64,000 nt of DNA from Nitrosomonadales bacterium (GTDB taxonomy: Bacteria; Pseudomonadota; Gammaproteobacteria; Burkholderiales; Gallionellaceae): positions 682,001 to 746,000 of the forward strand of contig JACRNY010000001.1 of NCBI GenBank assembly GCA_016214695.1. Direction: 5' to 3'. Under the pieces are notes generated by a model. That model was not told the DNA's origin and made no database searches. It saw nothing but the letters and a program-made list of their open reading frames with translations. Of this stretch, positions 48,160 to 56,011 are shown piece after piece (position 1 is the first letter of the stretch; every line of letters begins with the position of its first letter). Made by a program: the position numbers and the translations under genes.

Positions 48160-48245
48160 TCCGACAACTCCTCCAGATCGATCTATTTTTATGGAATCCA
48201 GCAACAGTGCGAGCTTCGCACTTATATCCGCTGCAGGCAATAAAC

Positions 48246-48275
48246 AAAAAGCCGCGCCGGGCGGCGGGGCTTTTT
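48246..48275. terminator. Bidirectional terminator-like hairpin in a divergent spacer
   Basis: AAAAAGCC-GCGCC and GGCG-GGGCTTTTT form a strong stem with A/T tails on both strands. It lies 87 bases upstream of the sugar-dehydrogenase ATG and 85 bases upstream of the slyX ATG. That position is unusual, because both neighbouring genes read away from it. Confidence 0.7.
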
Positions 48276-48360
48276 GTGCGGGGAATGTGCGTTGCCTACC
48301 CGCAATCATTCTAGAATGCACACCTCTCCCGGCCAGCAGCCGAACACTCAGGGGCATCGC

Positions 48361-48570
48361 ATGAATGAAGAACGCTTGGTGAACATCGAATCAAAGATCA
48401 GCTTCCAGGAAGACCAGATCGACGAACTGAACAAAACGGTCTACCAGCAGCAACTCAAACTGGAACATCTGGAAGAGGTTTGCAGGGCGCTGGCGAGGCA
48501 GGTGCAAGGGCTGGCGGAGGCGGGGAATGACGGCAAGTCAGCGGCGAATGAAAGGCCGCCGCATTATTGA
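48361..48570 (+). CDS. slyX: SlyX family protein
   Basis: A 69-residue coiled-coil protein matching SlyX: RLVNIESKISFQEDQIDELN, then VYQQQLKLEHLEEVCRALARQ and a C-terminus rich in Pro (ERPPHY). Its function is unknown. The ATG at 48361 gives the family start. It ends 12 bases before the stop of convergent hsdR. Confidence 0.88.
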   Translation: MNEERLVNIESKISFQEDQIDELNKTVYQQQLKLEHLEEVCRALARQVQGLAEAGNDGKSAANERPPHY

Positions 48571-48582
48571 TGAGCGACTCGG

Positions 48583-50976
48583 TTACAGGCCTTGATACAA
48601 GTAGCGTTGAAATCCGGTAAACAGATTGCGTATCGCGCCGATATCGCCGCCAAGATCGGCAACCGCATCGGGGATGGAATCGTGATATTTCAATCGCAGC
48701 AGCTTGGTTAGTTTCTCCTGCTCCAGCTCTTCCACACCTTCATGCACGTAGTGCGCCAACACAAAGCCGAGGAAGGCCTGCTGCTTGTCGCTGAAATGAT
48801 CGTGTATCTCTTTGTGTGCCGAAGCTGCCCGCTCTTTGCGCGTGATCGGCTGCAGGGCGAAAGCTACATGAGCCAGCACATCAAACAGGTCGCTGTTCTC
48901 GGCGTCGATAATCTTCTGCATTTCGCCTAGCTGGTCTTTGCCGAAGCCTTTCTCCGCCAGGCCTTCCAACAGTTTCTTGCGCGTATCCGGCAGGCTCCAC
49001 AGCGCGCGCAACTCGTCTTCGTCCCTGAAGAACTCCGGCAACTGACCGAACAGCAGTGTCAGAAACTCGGCTGCCGAAATCGGCTTGCCGTCCGGGCCCC
49101 AGAAAGTCGTTACCGAAATATGCTGGATGGTGCGTTCCTTGCCATCACGCAACTTTACCCGCACCTTGGGCTTACCCTCGTAATCGGGACGCGGCTGCTT
49201 TGCTTCGCTCGGCGTCCTTGGCGCGATAGGCGGGAATACTTTATCGCCGCCGTTATCCACTTCCGCCTCGCCATCCCACTCCGGGTCGTTAAATAGCTTG
49301 TGCGCCTTCACAAAATCGTAAATGGTGAAGTAGTCCTTGCCGTCATACAGGCGGGTACCGCGTCCGATGATCTGCTTGAACTCGATCATCGAATTGATCG
49401 GGCGCATCAGCACGATGTTGCGAACGTTGCGCGCATCCACCCCGGTGGAAAGTTTCTGCGAGGTTGTAAGGATGGTCGGAATGCTTTTCTCGTTATCCTG
49501 AAAATCGCGCAGGTATTGCTCGCCCAGCGCGCCGTCGTTCGCCGTCACCCGCACGCAATACAGCGGATCTGTGCTGACCGTCTTTACCTGATTGATCAGG
49601 TCGCGCACCAACAGTGCGTGCGCCTGATTGGCGCAGAACACCAGCGTCTTCTCGCGCTGGTTGATGGACTCCATGAACAGCTTCACGCGATACTTTTCGC
49701 GCTCCACGATTTCAATGCTGCGGTTGAAATCCTTTTCCTCATACAGCTTGCCCGCCTCAATCTCTCCCTCGATCAAATTGTCATCCGAGGTAAAGCGGTA
49801 TTCATCCAGCGTGGTGGCGTACTGCTTCACGCGGAACGGCGTAAGGAAGCCGTCGTTGATACCTTCCTTCAGCGAATACACGTACACCGGCTCACCGAAG
49901 TAGGCATAGGTGTCGGCATTGTCTTTGCGTTTGGGTGTCGCCGTCAGGCCGAGCTGTACGGCGGGGGCAAAATAATCAAGGATGCCGCGCCAGGTGCTTT
50001 CGTCGTTCGCCCCGCCACGGTGGCATTCGTCAATGACGATGAAGTCAAAGAAGTCAGGTGGATACTCGCCGAAATAGAAAGCCCGTTCCTCCGTTCGTGG
50101 TGAGCTTGTCGAACCATGAGCGGAGGAGCTCTGCCCTTCGACAGGCTCAGGGCGAACGGCATTGGCGGATGGCCCCGACATAAACGTCTGGAAAATCGTA
50201 AAGAACACACTCCCGTTCTTCGGCACCCGCCCCTTCTTGCGAATATCATCCGGCGCAATGCGCACCAGCGCATCTTCGGGAAAAGCCGAGAAAGAGTTGT
50301 ACGCCTGATCCGCCAGAATGTTGCGATCGGCAAGGAACAGAATGCGCGGCTGGCGCGCCCCATCGCGCTTCAGATTCCAGCGCGACTTGAACAACTTCCA
50401 CGCCAACTGAAACGCGATAAACGTCTTGCCCGTTCCCGTCGCCAGCGTCAGCAATATGCGCTGCCGGTTATCGGCAATCGCTTCCAGCACATTGTTGACT
50501 GCGCTGTCCTGGTAGTAGCGCGAACCCCACATGCCGCCCCTGTCCTCGAACGGCACAGCGGCAAAACGTTCGCGCCAATCGTTCGCCACGGCGAAGGTGC
50601 GATTCCACAATTCTTCAGGCGATGGGTAAACATCAATTTCGCCCTCTGCCCCGCTCTGCATATCCACACCATAGATGCGCAGCCCGTTGGTGGCGTAGGT
50701 AAAGCGCGCACCAATCTTGCCCGCATACTGCTTGGCCTGCGCCAGCCCTTCGGTGTAAGGCAGGTCGCGGCGCTTCGCCTCCACCACCGCCAGCTTGTGA
50801 TTGCGATACACCAGCACATAGTCCGCGATCTCCGGCTTGCTGCGCTGCCCCGCGCCCTGCAAGCGCCCCTCGGTGATGCGGTATTCGCGCATCACGCGGC
50901 TGCCCTCCACCACGCCCCAGCCTGCGGCTTTCAGCGCGGGGTCGATGTGTTCGGCGCGGGTTTCGGCTTCGTTCAT
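48583..50976 (-). CDS. hsdR: Type I restriction enzyme R (HsdR) subunit, EcoEI type, with in-frame palindrome insertion
   Basis: A 797-residue motor/nuclease subunit that translocates and cuts unmodified DNA with HsdM2S. The nuclease site is EIADYVLVYRNHKLAVVEAK (D...E-x-K). Helicase motifs are LATGTGKTFIAFQ (about residue 180), IVIDECHRGG (about 312), TATPKR and the motif VI region QIIGRGTRLYDGKD. The C-terminal ~160 residues are the EcoEI-type HsdM-binding part. About 23 residues (~272-295, RPEPVEG... segment) are encoded by a palindromic repeat inserted between motifs I and II. The ATG lacks a Shine-Dalgarno sequence on its strand. Confidence 0.93.
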   Translation of the reverse strand: MNEAETRAEHIDPALKAAGWGVVEGSRVMREYRITEGRLQGAGQRSKPEIADYVLVYRNHKLAVVEAKRRDLPYTEGLAQAKQYAGKIGARFTYATNGLRIYGVDMQSGAEGEIDVYPSPEELWNRTFAVANDWRERFAAVPFEDRGGMWGSRYYQDSAVNNVLEAIADNRQRILLTLATGTGKTFIAFQLAWKLFKSRWNLKRDGARQPRILFLADRNILADQAYNSFSAFPEDALVRIAPDDIRKKGRVPKNGSVFFTIFQTFMSGPSANAVRPEPVEGQSSSAHGSTSSPRTEERAFYFGEYPPDFFDFIVIDECHRGGANDESTWRGILDYFAPAVQLGLTATPKRKDNADTYAYFGEPVYVYSLKEGINDGFLTPFRVKQYATTLDEYRFTSDDNLIEGEIEAGKLYEEKDFNRSIEIVEREKYRVKLFMESINQREKTLVFCANQAHALLVRDLINQVKTVSTDPLYCVRVTANDGALGEQYLRDFQDNEKSIPTILTTSQKLSTGVDARNVRNIVLMRPINSMIEFKQIIGRGTRLYDGKDYFTIYDFVKAHKLFNDPEWDGEAEVDNGGDKVFPPIAPRTPSEAKQPRPDYEGKPKVRVKLRDGKERTIQHISVTTFWGPDGKPISAAEFLTLLFGQLPEFFRDEDELRALWSLPDTRKKLLEGLAEKGFGKDQLGEMQKIIDAENSDLFDVLAHVAFALQPITRKERAASAHKEIHDHFSDKQQAFLGFVLAHYVHEGVEELEQEKLTKLLRLKYHDSIPDAVADLGGDIGAIRNLFTGFQRYLYQGL
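50092..50160. repeat. Palindromic RPEPVEG-type repeat inside hsdR
   Basis: GTTCGTGGTGAGCTTGTCGA and CCCTTCGACAGGCTCAGGGC are the two halves of a common dispersed palindrome. It is a multiple of three here and keeps the hsdR frame open, coding RPEPVEGQSSSAHGSTSSPR or similar. Confidence 0.85.
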
Positions 50977-51353
50977 AGCATTAGGAGGGGGTGGAAATCA
51001 AAACCCGATCAAGAAATAATTGCTGGATAGATGGGGCGTATCTATTTGGTATTTATGCACAAATTTAATGGCGGTCAATTCAGGGCTCCCGCATATTCAA
51101 AACTCAGTTAAGAAACCTACGCCCAAGTTGGCAATAAAGCCGTGTTCCACTACTATCCGATCCATCAGTTGTGGATTGGGGATTCCCGGTCGGCAAAAGG
51201 CCTCGGTGGATGCATCGGGGCCTTTTGTTATTAATTCTCCAGTTTGCGCTAAAGCACTTACTGGATTGATTTTGCAAAGAATAACCCAACAGGGGCGCTC
51301 AATGCGGTTTTGCGTTAAAACACTCCACTGTTATATAACCGCCCCATTCCCCA
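50977..51353. other. 377-base gene-free spacer between hsdR and dinD
   Basis: No convincing gene on either strand. It contains a hairpin at 51194-51226 (AAAAGGCC...GGCCTTTT) that can terminate transcription from dinD. The presumed hsdR promoter would lie between that hairpin and 50977. Base composition is lower in G+C than in the flanking genes. A 61-codon minus-strand frame at 51104-51289 runs through the hairpin and looks non-coding. Confidence 0.6.
51194..51226. terminator. Terminator-like hairpin downstream of dinD
   Basis: AAAAGGCCTCG pairs with CGGGGCCTTTT (one mismatch) around a ten-base loop. It is about 130 bases past the dinD stop and would separate hsdMS-dinD transcription from hsdR. 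Confidence 0.6.
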
Positions 51354-52199
51354 TCACTTTTTCTTCTCCAGCTTCTTCTTCGCGCTTTCGATCTTCTTCA
51401 CGCTTTGCTCGGGCACAGGCAGATTCTCCGGCATGGTGCCGCCCAGCTCCTGGATGGTCTGGCGCACTTTCTGCCCCACTTCGAAATGCGCCTGATTGGC
51501 GCGCTGCTTGCCGCTGATATTGTCCCGCTTCAGCTTCTCTTCGGCCTGCGTGGCACGGAACAGATTGGCCGCCAGTTCGGTGCTGCCCATGTGGTCAAGT
51601 ATCTTCTCGCTCTTCTTCAGCCCCTTGCGGGCATGAATATCCTTCGCCCCCATGCCGCCGTACAAACCCTTGTAACCGTGATCCTGAAAAATCGCATAGT
51701 CGAGCGGCGTATCCACCCCGGCATCCTTGGCAGCAGCAGCGAGTTGTTTGTTGTGCTCGGCCAGTTCGTTACGGATTGCCAGACGCTTCTCGTCCTCTGA
51801 CAGGCGCGCGAATTTCTCGTCGTCATTCAGTTCCTGCCGCCGTGTCTGCAACGCAAAATAGGTCTGACCGTTGGCAATCACCGGCTTGGAAGGATCGCCG
51901 TTCTGCACGATCAGGTAACAGGCATAGCGCGACAGGCGCACATCGGCGACTTCGCGCTGCGCGCCGGAACCGATGTCAACCATTTTGCTGATATCAGCAA
52001 AATGGTCTGCAACCGCACGTCCCGACTTCTCACAAGCCTGCCGGGCTTTGTCGATCACCTGCATGAAGTTGCGCCACTGCTGGTAATCCAGCAAAGGGGC
52101 GAGATCGCGGGCAAACCAATATTCATTGCCATCCTCGTCCATCTGGCGTGCCCCCTCAAAGGTGGCGTGATGCTGATTGGCTATGTCTTTCGCGCTCAT
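51354..52199 (-). CDS. dinD: DNA-damage-inducible protein D (DinD)
   Basis: A 281-residue DinD family protein; the E. coli homologue inhibits RecA strand exchange. The N-terminal part resembles the BRO-N/antirepressor-like fold (YWFARDLAPLLDYQQWRNFMQVIDKA, then DVRLSRYACYLIVQNGDPSKP). The C-terminal part has YKGLYGGMGAKDIHARKGLKKSEKILDHMGS and ends in a Lys-rich tail. GGGGAG precedes the ATG. No LexA box (CTG-N10-CAG) was recognised upstream. It sits between hsdS and hsdR, a placement often seen for such accessory genes in type I systems. Confidence 0.9.
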   Translation of the reverse strand: MSAKDIANQHHATFEGARQMDEDGNEYWFARDLAPLLDYQQWRNFMQVIDKARQACEKSGRAVADHFADISKMVDIGSGAQREVADVRLSRYACYLIVQNGDPSKPVIANGQTYFALQTRRQELNDDEKFARLSEDEKRLAIRNELAEHNKQLAAAAKDAGVDTPLDYAIFQDHGYKGLYGGMGAKDIHARKGLKKSEKILDHMGSTELAANLFRATQAEEKLKRDNISGKQRANQAHFEVGQKVRQTIQELGGTMPENLPVPEQSVKKIESAKKKLEKKK

Positions 52200-52250
52200 G
52201 ACCGCTCCCCGATTAGGTAAACATCCGAGGATTGTAAGGGGAATAGCTCA

Positions 52251-53468
52251 TTAAAGCATCCCGCTGAACGCCTGATGCAGCAGCGACTTCTTCAACTCGT
52301 CGAGGGCGGCGAGCTTGCGCTGGTAGAGGGATTCGAGGCGATCTACTTCATCATCCAGTTCGTCAAGTTGACGAGCAATCATTTCTTGGGCTGCCAACTT
52401 TATTGGTACGCTAATTTTCCAGTTTTCAAGTGTCGATTTTTTTATGGACGGCAAATGGGCATCATTTGCAAAATCTGACAGGTTGTAACTGCGGAAGAAA
52501 TAGTAAAGATATTCGCTAGTGATCTTCCCACTACGTGGAGTTGCCACCATAACGTTGTTATCCACGCAACAAGGGCGACCGACAAGGCGCTTCTTGTTTG
52601 TCGCAATTGCGCCCCCGATTTTTGGGAATATCACGCTTCCACTCGGGAAAATCGTCGCGCCAAGTTCAGCCCTGATTTTTTCCGTTATCGAATTGTTCTC
52701 GTTCTCCATGATCCTTTCGTTTCCTGGAAGATTCATGTCGCTGACCTTGTAGAAGGGCGTCCCGTTTTCAACTTTTCCTTGATGCCTGAGAGGGAAGCCA
52801 GCGCCAGAGTTAATCGAAGCAACTGCACTCAATGTTGTCTCGTCCCACCCCTCGCCGCGCTGGGTGAAGACGGATTGCAGGTGGCTTTCGAACAAGGCGC
52901 GGGCGTTTTGCAGGTTCTGTTCGGCGTTGGCGGTGGCGGTGGCGATGCCGTCAAACGCCTCGTCGAGTATGCCGACGAGGCGTTGCTGATCGGGGAGTGA
53001 CGGGAGTGGAATCTGAAATTCCTGTACTTGAGCTAACGAAAGATTTTGCTGTGCAACCCCGCCTTTGAATTTTTCAATCTGCTCCAGCAAGAAACCAGTT
53101 TCGAGAGCCTTCAGTACAAACTCAGGTAGCACTTCATTAGATTTTCTAAGTCTGATGATTGCAAGAGCCTGATTTATGTTGGCTGGCAATACATCTTTAT
53201 GAACCAGCCCTGTTCGCCCAAGAGCTCCAGCAATTGAAAAGAGGATGTCCCCATCATTAAGCTGTGACCGCTTTAATGCTGCATGGCATTCTTGAGTGAT
53301 GTGCGCAAACTTATCTTCGATGAACTGACCGTTTTCGGAAAGCGACTCAACCTTGATGAAGTTGACTCCGTCTGAAACAAAGGCGTGCCCAACCGAAGTG
53401 GGTGTTGTCCCTTTTGTAATCAGATCGGATAAATCCCCGAGCCGTTTAATTGGCCACCCAGCCTTCAT
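52251..53468 (-). CDS. hsdS: Type I restriction enzyme specificity (HsdS) subunit
   Basis: A 405-residue specificity subunit with two target-recognition domains. The first covers about residues 5-150. A central conserved coiled coil (PSLPDQQRLVGILDEAFDGI to ARALFESHLQSVF) follows. The second TRD covers about 215-355, and a C-terminal coiled coil (RQLDELDDEVDRLESLYQRK) ends LLHQAFSGML. It dictates the bipartite target sequence, which cannot be predicted here. The start overlaps the hsdM stop by four bases. TRD regions are lower in G+C than the rest, as expected for exchanged domains. Confidence 0.93.
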   Translation of the reverse strand: MKAGWPIKRLGDLSDLITKGTTPTSVGHAFVSDGVNFIKVESLSENGQFIEDKFAHITQECHAALKRSQLNDGDILFSIAGALGRTGLVHKDVLPANINQALAIIRLRKSNEVLPEFVLKALETGFLLEQIEKFKGGVAQQNLSLAQVQEFQIPLPSLPDQQRLVGILDEAFDGIATATANAEQNLQNARALFESHLQSVFTQRGEGWDETTLSAVASINSGAGFPLRHQGKVENGTPFYKVSDMNLPGNERIMENENNSITEKIRAELGATIFPSGSVIFPKIGGAIATNKKRLVGRPCCVDNNVMVATPRSGKITSEYLYYFFRSYNLSDFANDAHLPSIKKSTLENWKISVPIKLAAQEMIARQLDELDDEVDRLESLYQRKLAALDELKKSLLHQAFSGML

Positions 53469-55006
53469 AGCAACGCCCTGATATTCCCCAGCACTTCCGC
53501 ACTCTCTGCATCCAGCGCGGCAATCTCGTCCATGATGTCTTGCGGGCTGCGATGCACCACGGCTTCGCCGCCATCGGGGTTCTTCACCGACAAATCATAA
53601 GTCGCTGGATCGATGTTCGCCGCCTCCACGCTCCAGCTCTTGGGCGAATCGGCGAAGGTTTTTTGCAGCGCGATGAATTCGGCAAGGTCGGCGTCGTTGA
53701 GCGGGTTGGTTTTGCCCATGTTGCGGCCGGGATCGAGCTGGTAGTACCAGACCTTTCTTGTGGGTGCGCCTTTCTCGAAAAACAGCACCACGGTTTTTAC
53801 GCCCGCGCCCTGGAAGGTGCCACCGGGGCAATCCAATATGGTGTGCAGGTTGCAGCTTTCGAGCAGGTGCTTTCTTAAACTCACCGAGGCGTTGTCGGTG
53901 TTGCTGAGGAAGGTGTTTTTGATGACCACCGCGCCGCGTCCGCCAGCTTTCAAAAACTTGATGAAGTGCTGCAAAAACAGGAAGGCGGTTTCACCGGTCT
54001 TGATGGGAAAGTTTTGCTGCACTTCCTTGCGTTCCTTGCCGCCGAAGGGCGGGTTGGCGAGGACGATATCGAAGCGGTCTTTGTCCTGCACGTCGGCGAG
54101 GTTGAGCGCCAGGGTGTTGGCGTGGGCGATGTTCGGCGCTTCGATGCCGTGCAGGATCATGTTCATGATCGCGATGACGTAGGCGAGGCTTTTCTTTTCG
54201 ATGCCGTAGAAGGTGGCTTCTTGAAGAATCTTCAGGTCGCGTGTAGTCAACCCGGCCTGAGCGCCGTTCAACCCTTCGACGGGCTCAGGGCGAACGGGAT
54301 TATGGGGCTCAGGGCGAACGGAATTACTTGTGGCGAGAGAACGACCGGAACGCAGGTAATCGAACGCTTCGCACAGGAAGCCCGCGCTGCCGCAGGCGCC
54401 GTCGTAGATGGTTTCGCCGATTTTGGGGTTGACCACTTGCACCATGGCGCGAATGAGCGGGCGCGGGGTGTAGTACTCGCCGCCGTTGCGCCCGGCGTTG
54501 CCCATGTTTTTGATCTTGGCTTCGTACAGGTGCGAGAGTTCGTGCTTTTCGGCCTGCGAGCCGAAGCGCAGCTCGTCGATGTGCTCGATGATGTCGCGCA
54601 GGTTGTAGCCGCTCTGGATCTTGTTTTTGATCTCACCGAAGATTTCGCCGATTTTGTATTCCAGCGTTTTGGAGTTGTCGGCTTTTTCCTTGAATCGGTG
54701 CAGGTAGGGGAACAGCGTCTGGTTGACGAAGTCGCGCAGGTCGTCGCCGGTCATGGCGGCATTGTGGTCGATCTTGCCGTCCTTGCCCTTGGGCGCTGCC
54801 CAGGTTTCCCAGCGGTAGGGTTTGTCGAGCAGCCAGGTGTATTTTTTGCCTTCCAGCTCGGCTTCCATGGCCTTGCTGTGCTCGAGCGCGTCAAGGTATT
54901 TGAGGAACAGCAGCCAAGAGCTTTGTTCGGTGTAGTCCAGTTCGCTGGCGCAGCCTGCTTCTTTGCGCAGGACGTCGTCGATATTTTTGAAGGTTTGTTC
55001 GAACAT
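53465..55006 (-). CDS. hsdM: Type I restriction enzyme N6-adenine methyltransferase (HsdM), with in-frame palindrome insertion
   Basis: A 513-residue modification subunit. The N-terminal helical domain covers residues 1-150. SAM motif I is DGACGSAGFL (202-211), and the catalytic motif IV is NPPFGG (318-323). The C-terminal part has the family DPATYDLSVKNP. Residues ~228-246 (SVRPEPHNPVRPEPVEG-like) come from a palindromic repeat inserted between motif I and the FYGIEKKSLAYVIAIMNM region, without breaking the frame. The ATG at 55006 (MFEQTFKNIDDVLR) fits the family. No clear ribosome site is visible. Confidence 0.93.
   Translation of the reverse strand: MFEQTFKNIDDVLRKEAGCASELDYTEQSSWLLFLKYLDALEHSKAMEAELEGKKYTWLLDKPYRWETWAAPKGKDGKIDHNAAMTGDDLRDFVNQTLFPYLHRFKEKADNSKTLEYKIGEIFGEIKNKIQSGYNLRDIIEHIDELRFGSQAEKHELSHLYEAKIKNMGNAGRNGGEYYTPRPLIRAMVQVVNPKIGETIYDGACGSAGFLCEAFDYLRSGRSLATSNSVRPEPHNPVRPEPVEGLNGAQAGLTTRDLKILQEATFYGIEKKSLAYVIAIMNMILHGIEAPNIAHANTLALNLADVQDKDRFDIVLANPPFGGKERKEVQQNFPIKTGETAFLFLQHFIKFLKAGGRGAVVIKNTFLSNTDNASVSLRKHLLESCNLHTILDCPGGTFQGAGVKTVVLFFEKGAPTRKVWYYQLDPGRNMGKTNPLNDADLAEFIALQKTFADSPKSWSVEAANIDPATYDLSVKNPDGGEAVVHRSPQDIMDEIAALDAESAEVLGNIRALL
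54268..54325. repeat. Palindromic RPEPVEG-type repeat inside hsdM
   Basis: It contains CCCTTCGACGGGCTCAGGGC followed by GAACGGGATTATG and then a second, shorter copy GGGCTCAGGGCGAACGGAAT. It is the same family as the repeat at 50092-50160 in hsdR. The reading frame is kept. Confidence 0.82.
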
Positions 55007-55110
55007 TGATGGTGTCGCTCTGTGTTGGCTGTTGATCTGCGGTGCAGATCGATGGCGCAGGAGTTTAGCAGATGCCGCCCCTCCTGGACTTGAAGCGGAG
55101 GCTCGCAATC

Positions 55111-55389
55111 TCAATGATGCAGGGCCTTATCCAGCGAGTGCAGAAACTTTTCGGCGTCGTGCTGGGCGATCTGGAATTTGACTGTGGCGCCGGCCATCAT
55201 TTTGGGGACGGAGTTCACCAGTTCCAGGGCGATGGGGTATTTGCCGGCGGCGATGGTTTCTTTGAGGTGGTTGAAGCGGTTGGTGGCGTCTTCTATCGAG
55301 AGCAGGAAGGCATGGCCTTCGTCGGTGATGCTGATGCATTTGTTGCCCAGGTGGTTTGCTGCCTGGCAGTGAAAACGTTTCTTGGACAT
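55111..55389 (-). CDS. Small hypothetical protein
   Basis: A 92-residue soluble protein (MSKKRFHCQAANHLGNKCIS, then DATNRFNHLKETIAAGKYPI and ATVKFQIAQHDAEKFLHSLD). A strong AAGGAG ribosome site lies six bases before the ATG, and codon use is normal, so it is probably a gene. The two Cys and His near the N-terminus are not an obvious zinc finger. No family recognised. It lies 104 bases upstream of hsdM on the same strand. Confidence 0.6.
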   Translation of the reverse strand: MSKKRFHCQAANHLGNKCISITDEGHAFLLSIEDATNRFNHLKETIAAGKYPIALELVNSVPKMMAGATVKFQIAQHDAEKFLHSLDKALHH

Positions 55390-55753
55390 TCGCTTCTCCT
55401 TGGCTGATGCTTGGGGCGACCGCGGGGGAGTCTGCGCGCCGGGGTGGGTAGTGTCAAACCGGTGGCTGATTGCTGGATGACCGTTCGGGGGAGCTTCGCA
55501 GTCCTGCCTGGCTTGCTTGATCGAGGGCTTGCGCCATTAATAACGAATGAACCTTTTGTTAGGAATTCGTTGAATTTGCGTGAAATATCTAGACCTTCTT
55601 GCTCAATGTCTAGGCAAAGGTATAGGCCGTTCGGCATATGGACACACCCTGCGGCGCGGACTACTTTTCGTCCGGTGGTTTTCCCGTAGCTCAACTTTTT
55701 TCAGCGATGTCCGGTGGTTCTCGTTCTTTGCCGCTGGCGGATTGGAGAAGATG
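55390..55753. other. 364-base spacer without a recognisable gene
   Basis: Frames of about 90-130 codons exist on both strands here, but none has a ribosome site or family resemblance. GTCCGGTGGTT occurs twice (near 55670 and 55707). I see no RNA gene. The promoter of the small membrane protein gene and that of the 92-residue protein should both lie here. Confidence 0.5.
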
Positions 55754-55939
55754 ATGAATTTCATTGCAACTATGCTGCTGTATATCGTGGTTGGTTCGGT
55801 GATCCTGATGGCGGGCACGCTGGTGTTCAGGGATCCGGACAAGACTATGCGGAGTGCTATCAGGGAATCGCTGATCTGGGGCTTGAGTTTCTTTGTGATG
55901 CTGAGTGCGCAGGTGGTTGCCATAGCAGCGATGCACTGA
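55754..55939 (+). CDS. Small two-helix membrane protein
   Basis: A 61-residue protein with two hydrophobic helices (residues ~3-24 and ~40-60) joined by a charged loop (RDPDKTMRSAIRESL). GGAG lies six bases before this ATG; an ATG three bases upstream is equally in frame. It is followed within 20 bases by a strong terminator, supporting a real short transcript. Function unknown. Confidence 0.65.
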   Translation: MNFIATMLLYIVVGSVILMAGTLVFRDPDKTMRSAIRESLIWGLSFFVMLSAQVVAIAAMH

Positions 55940-55957
55940 CAGCCGACCCCGCCAAAC

Positions 55958-55991
55958 AAAAACCCGCCATATCTGCATATGGCGGGTTTTT
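55958..55991. terminator. Strong bidirectional terminator
   Basis: AAAAACCCGCCATAT pairs perfectly with ATATGGCGGGTTTTT around a four-base loop. It lies between the small membrane protein gene and the convergent PDZ lipoprotein gene. Confidence 0.9.
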
Positions 55992-56011
55992 ATTTGGTGG
56001 CGCCCGGCACT

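Noticed and set aside
52200-52250. LexA/SOS box upstream of dinD
   Set aside because: No CTG-N10-CAG or close variant was found between hsdS and dinD.
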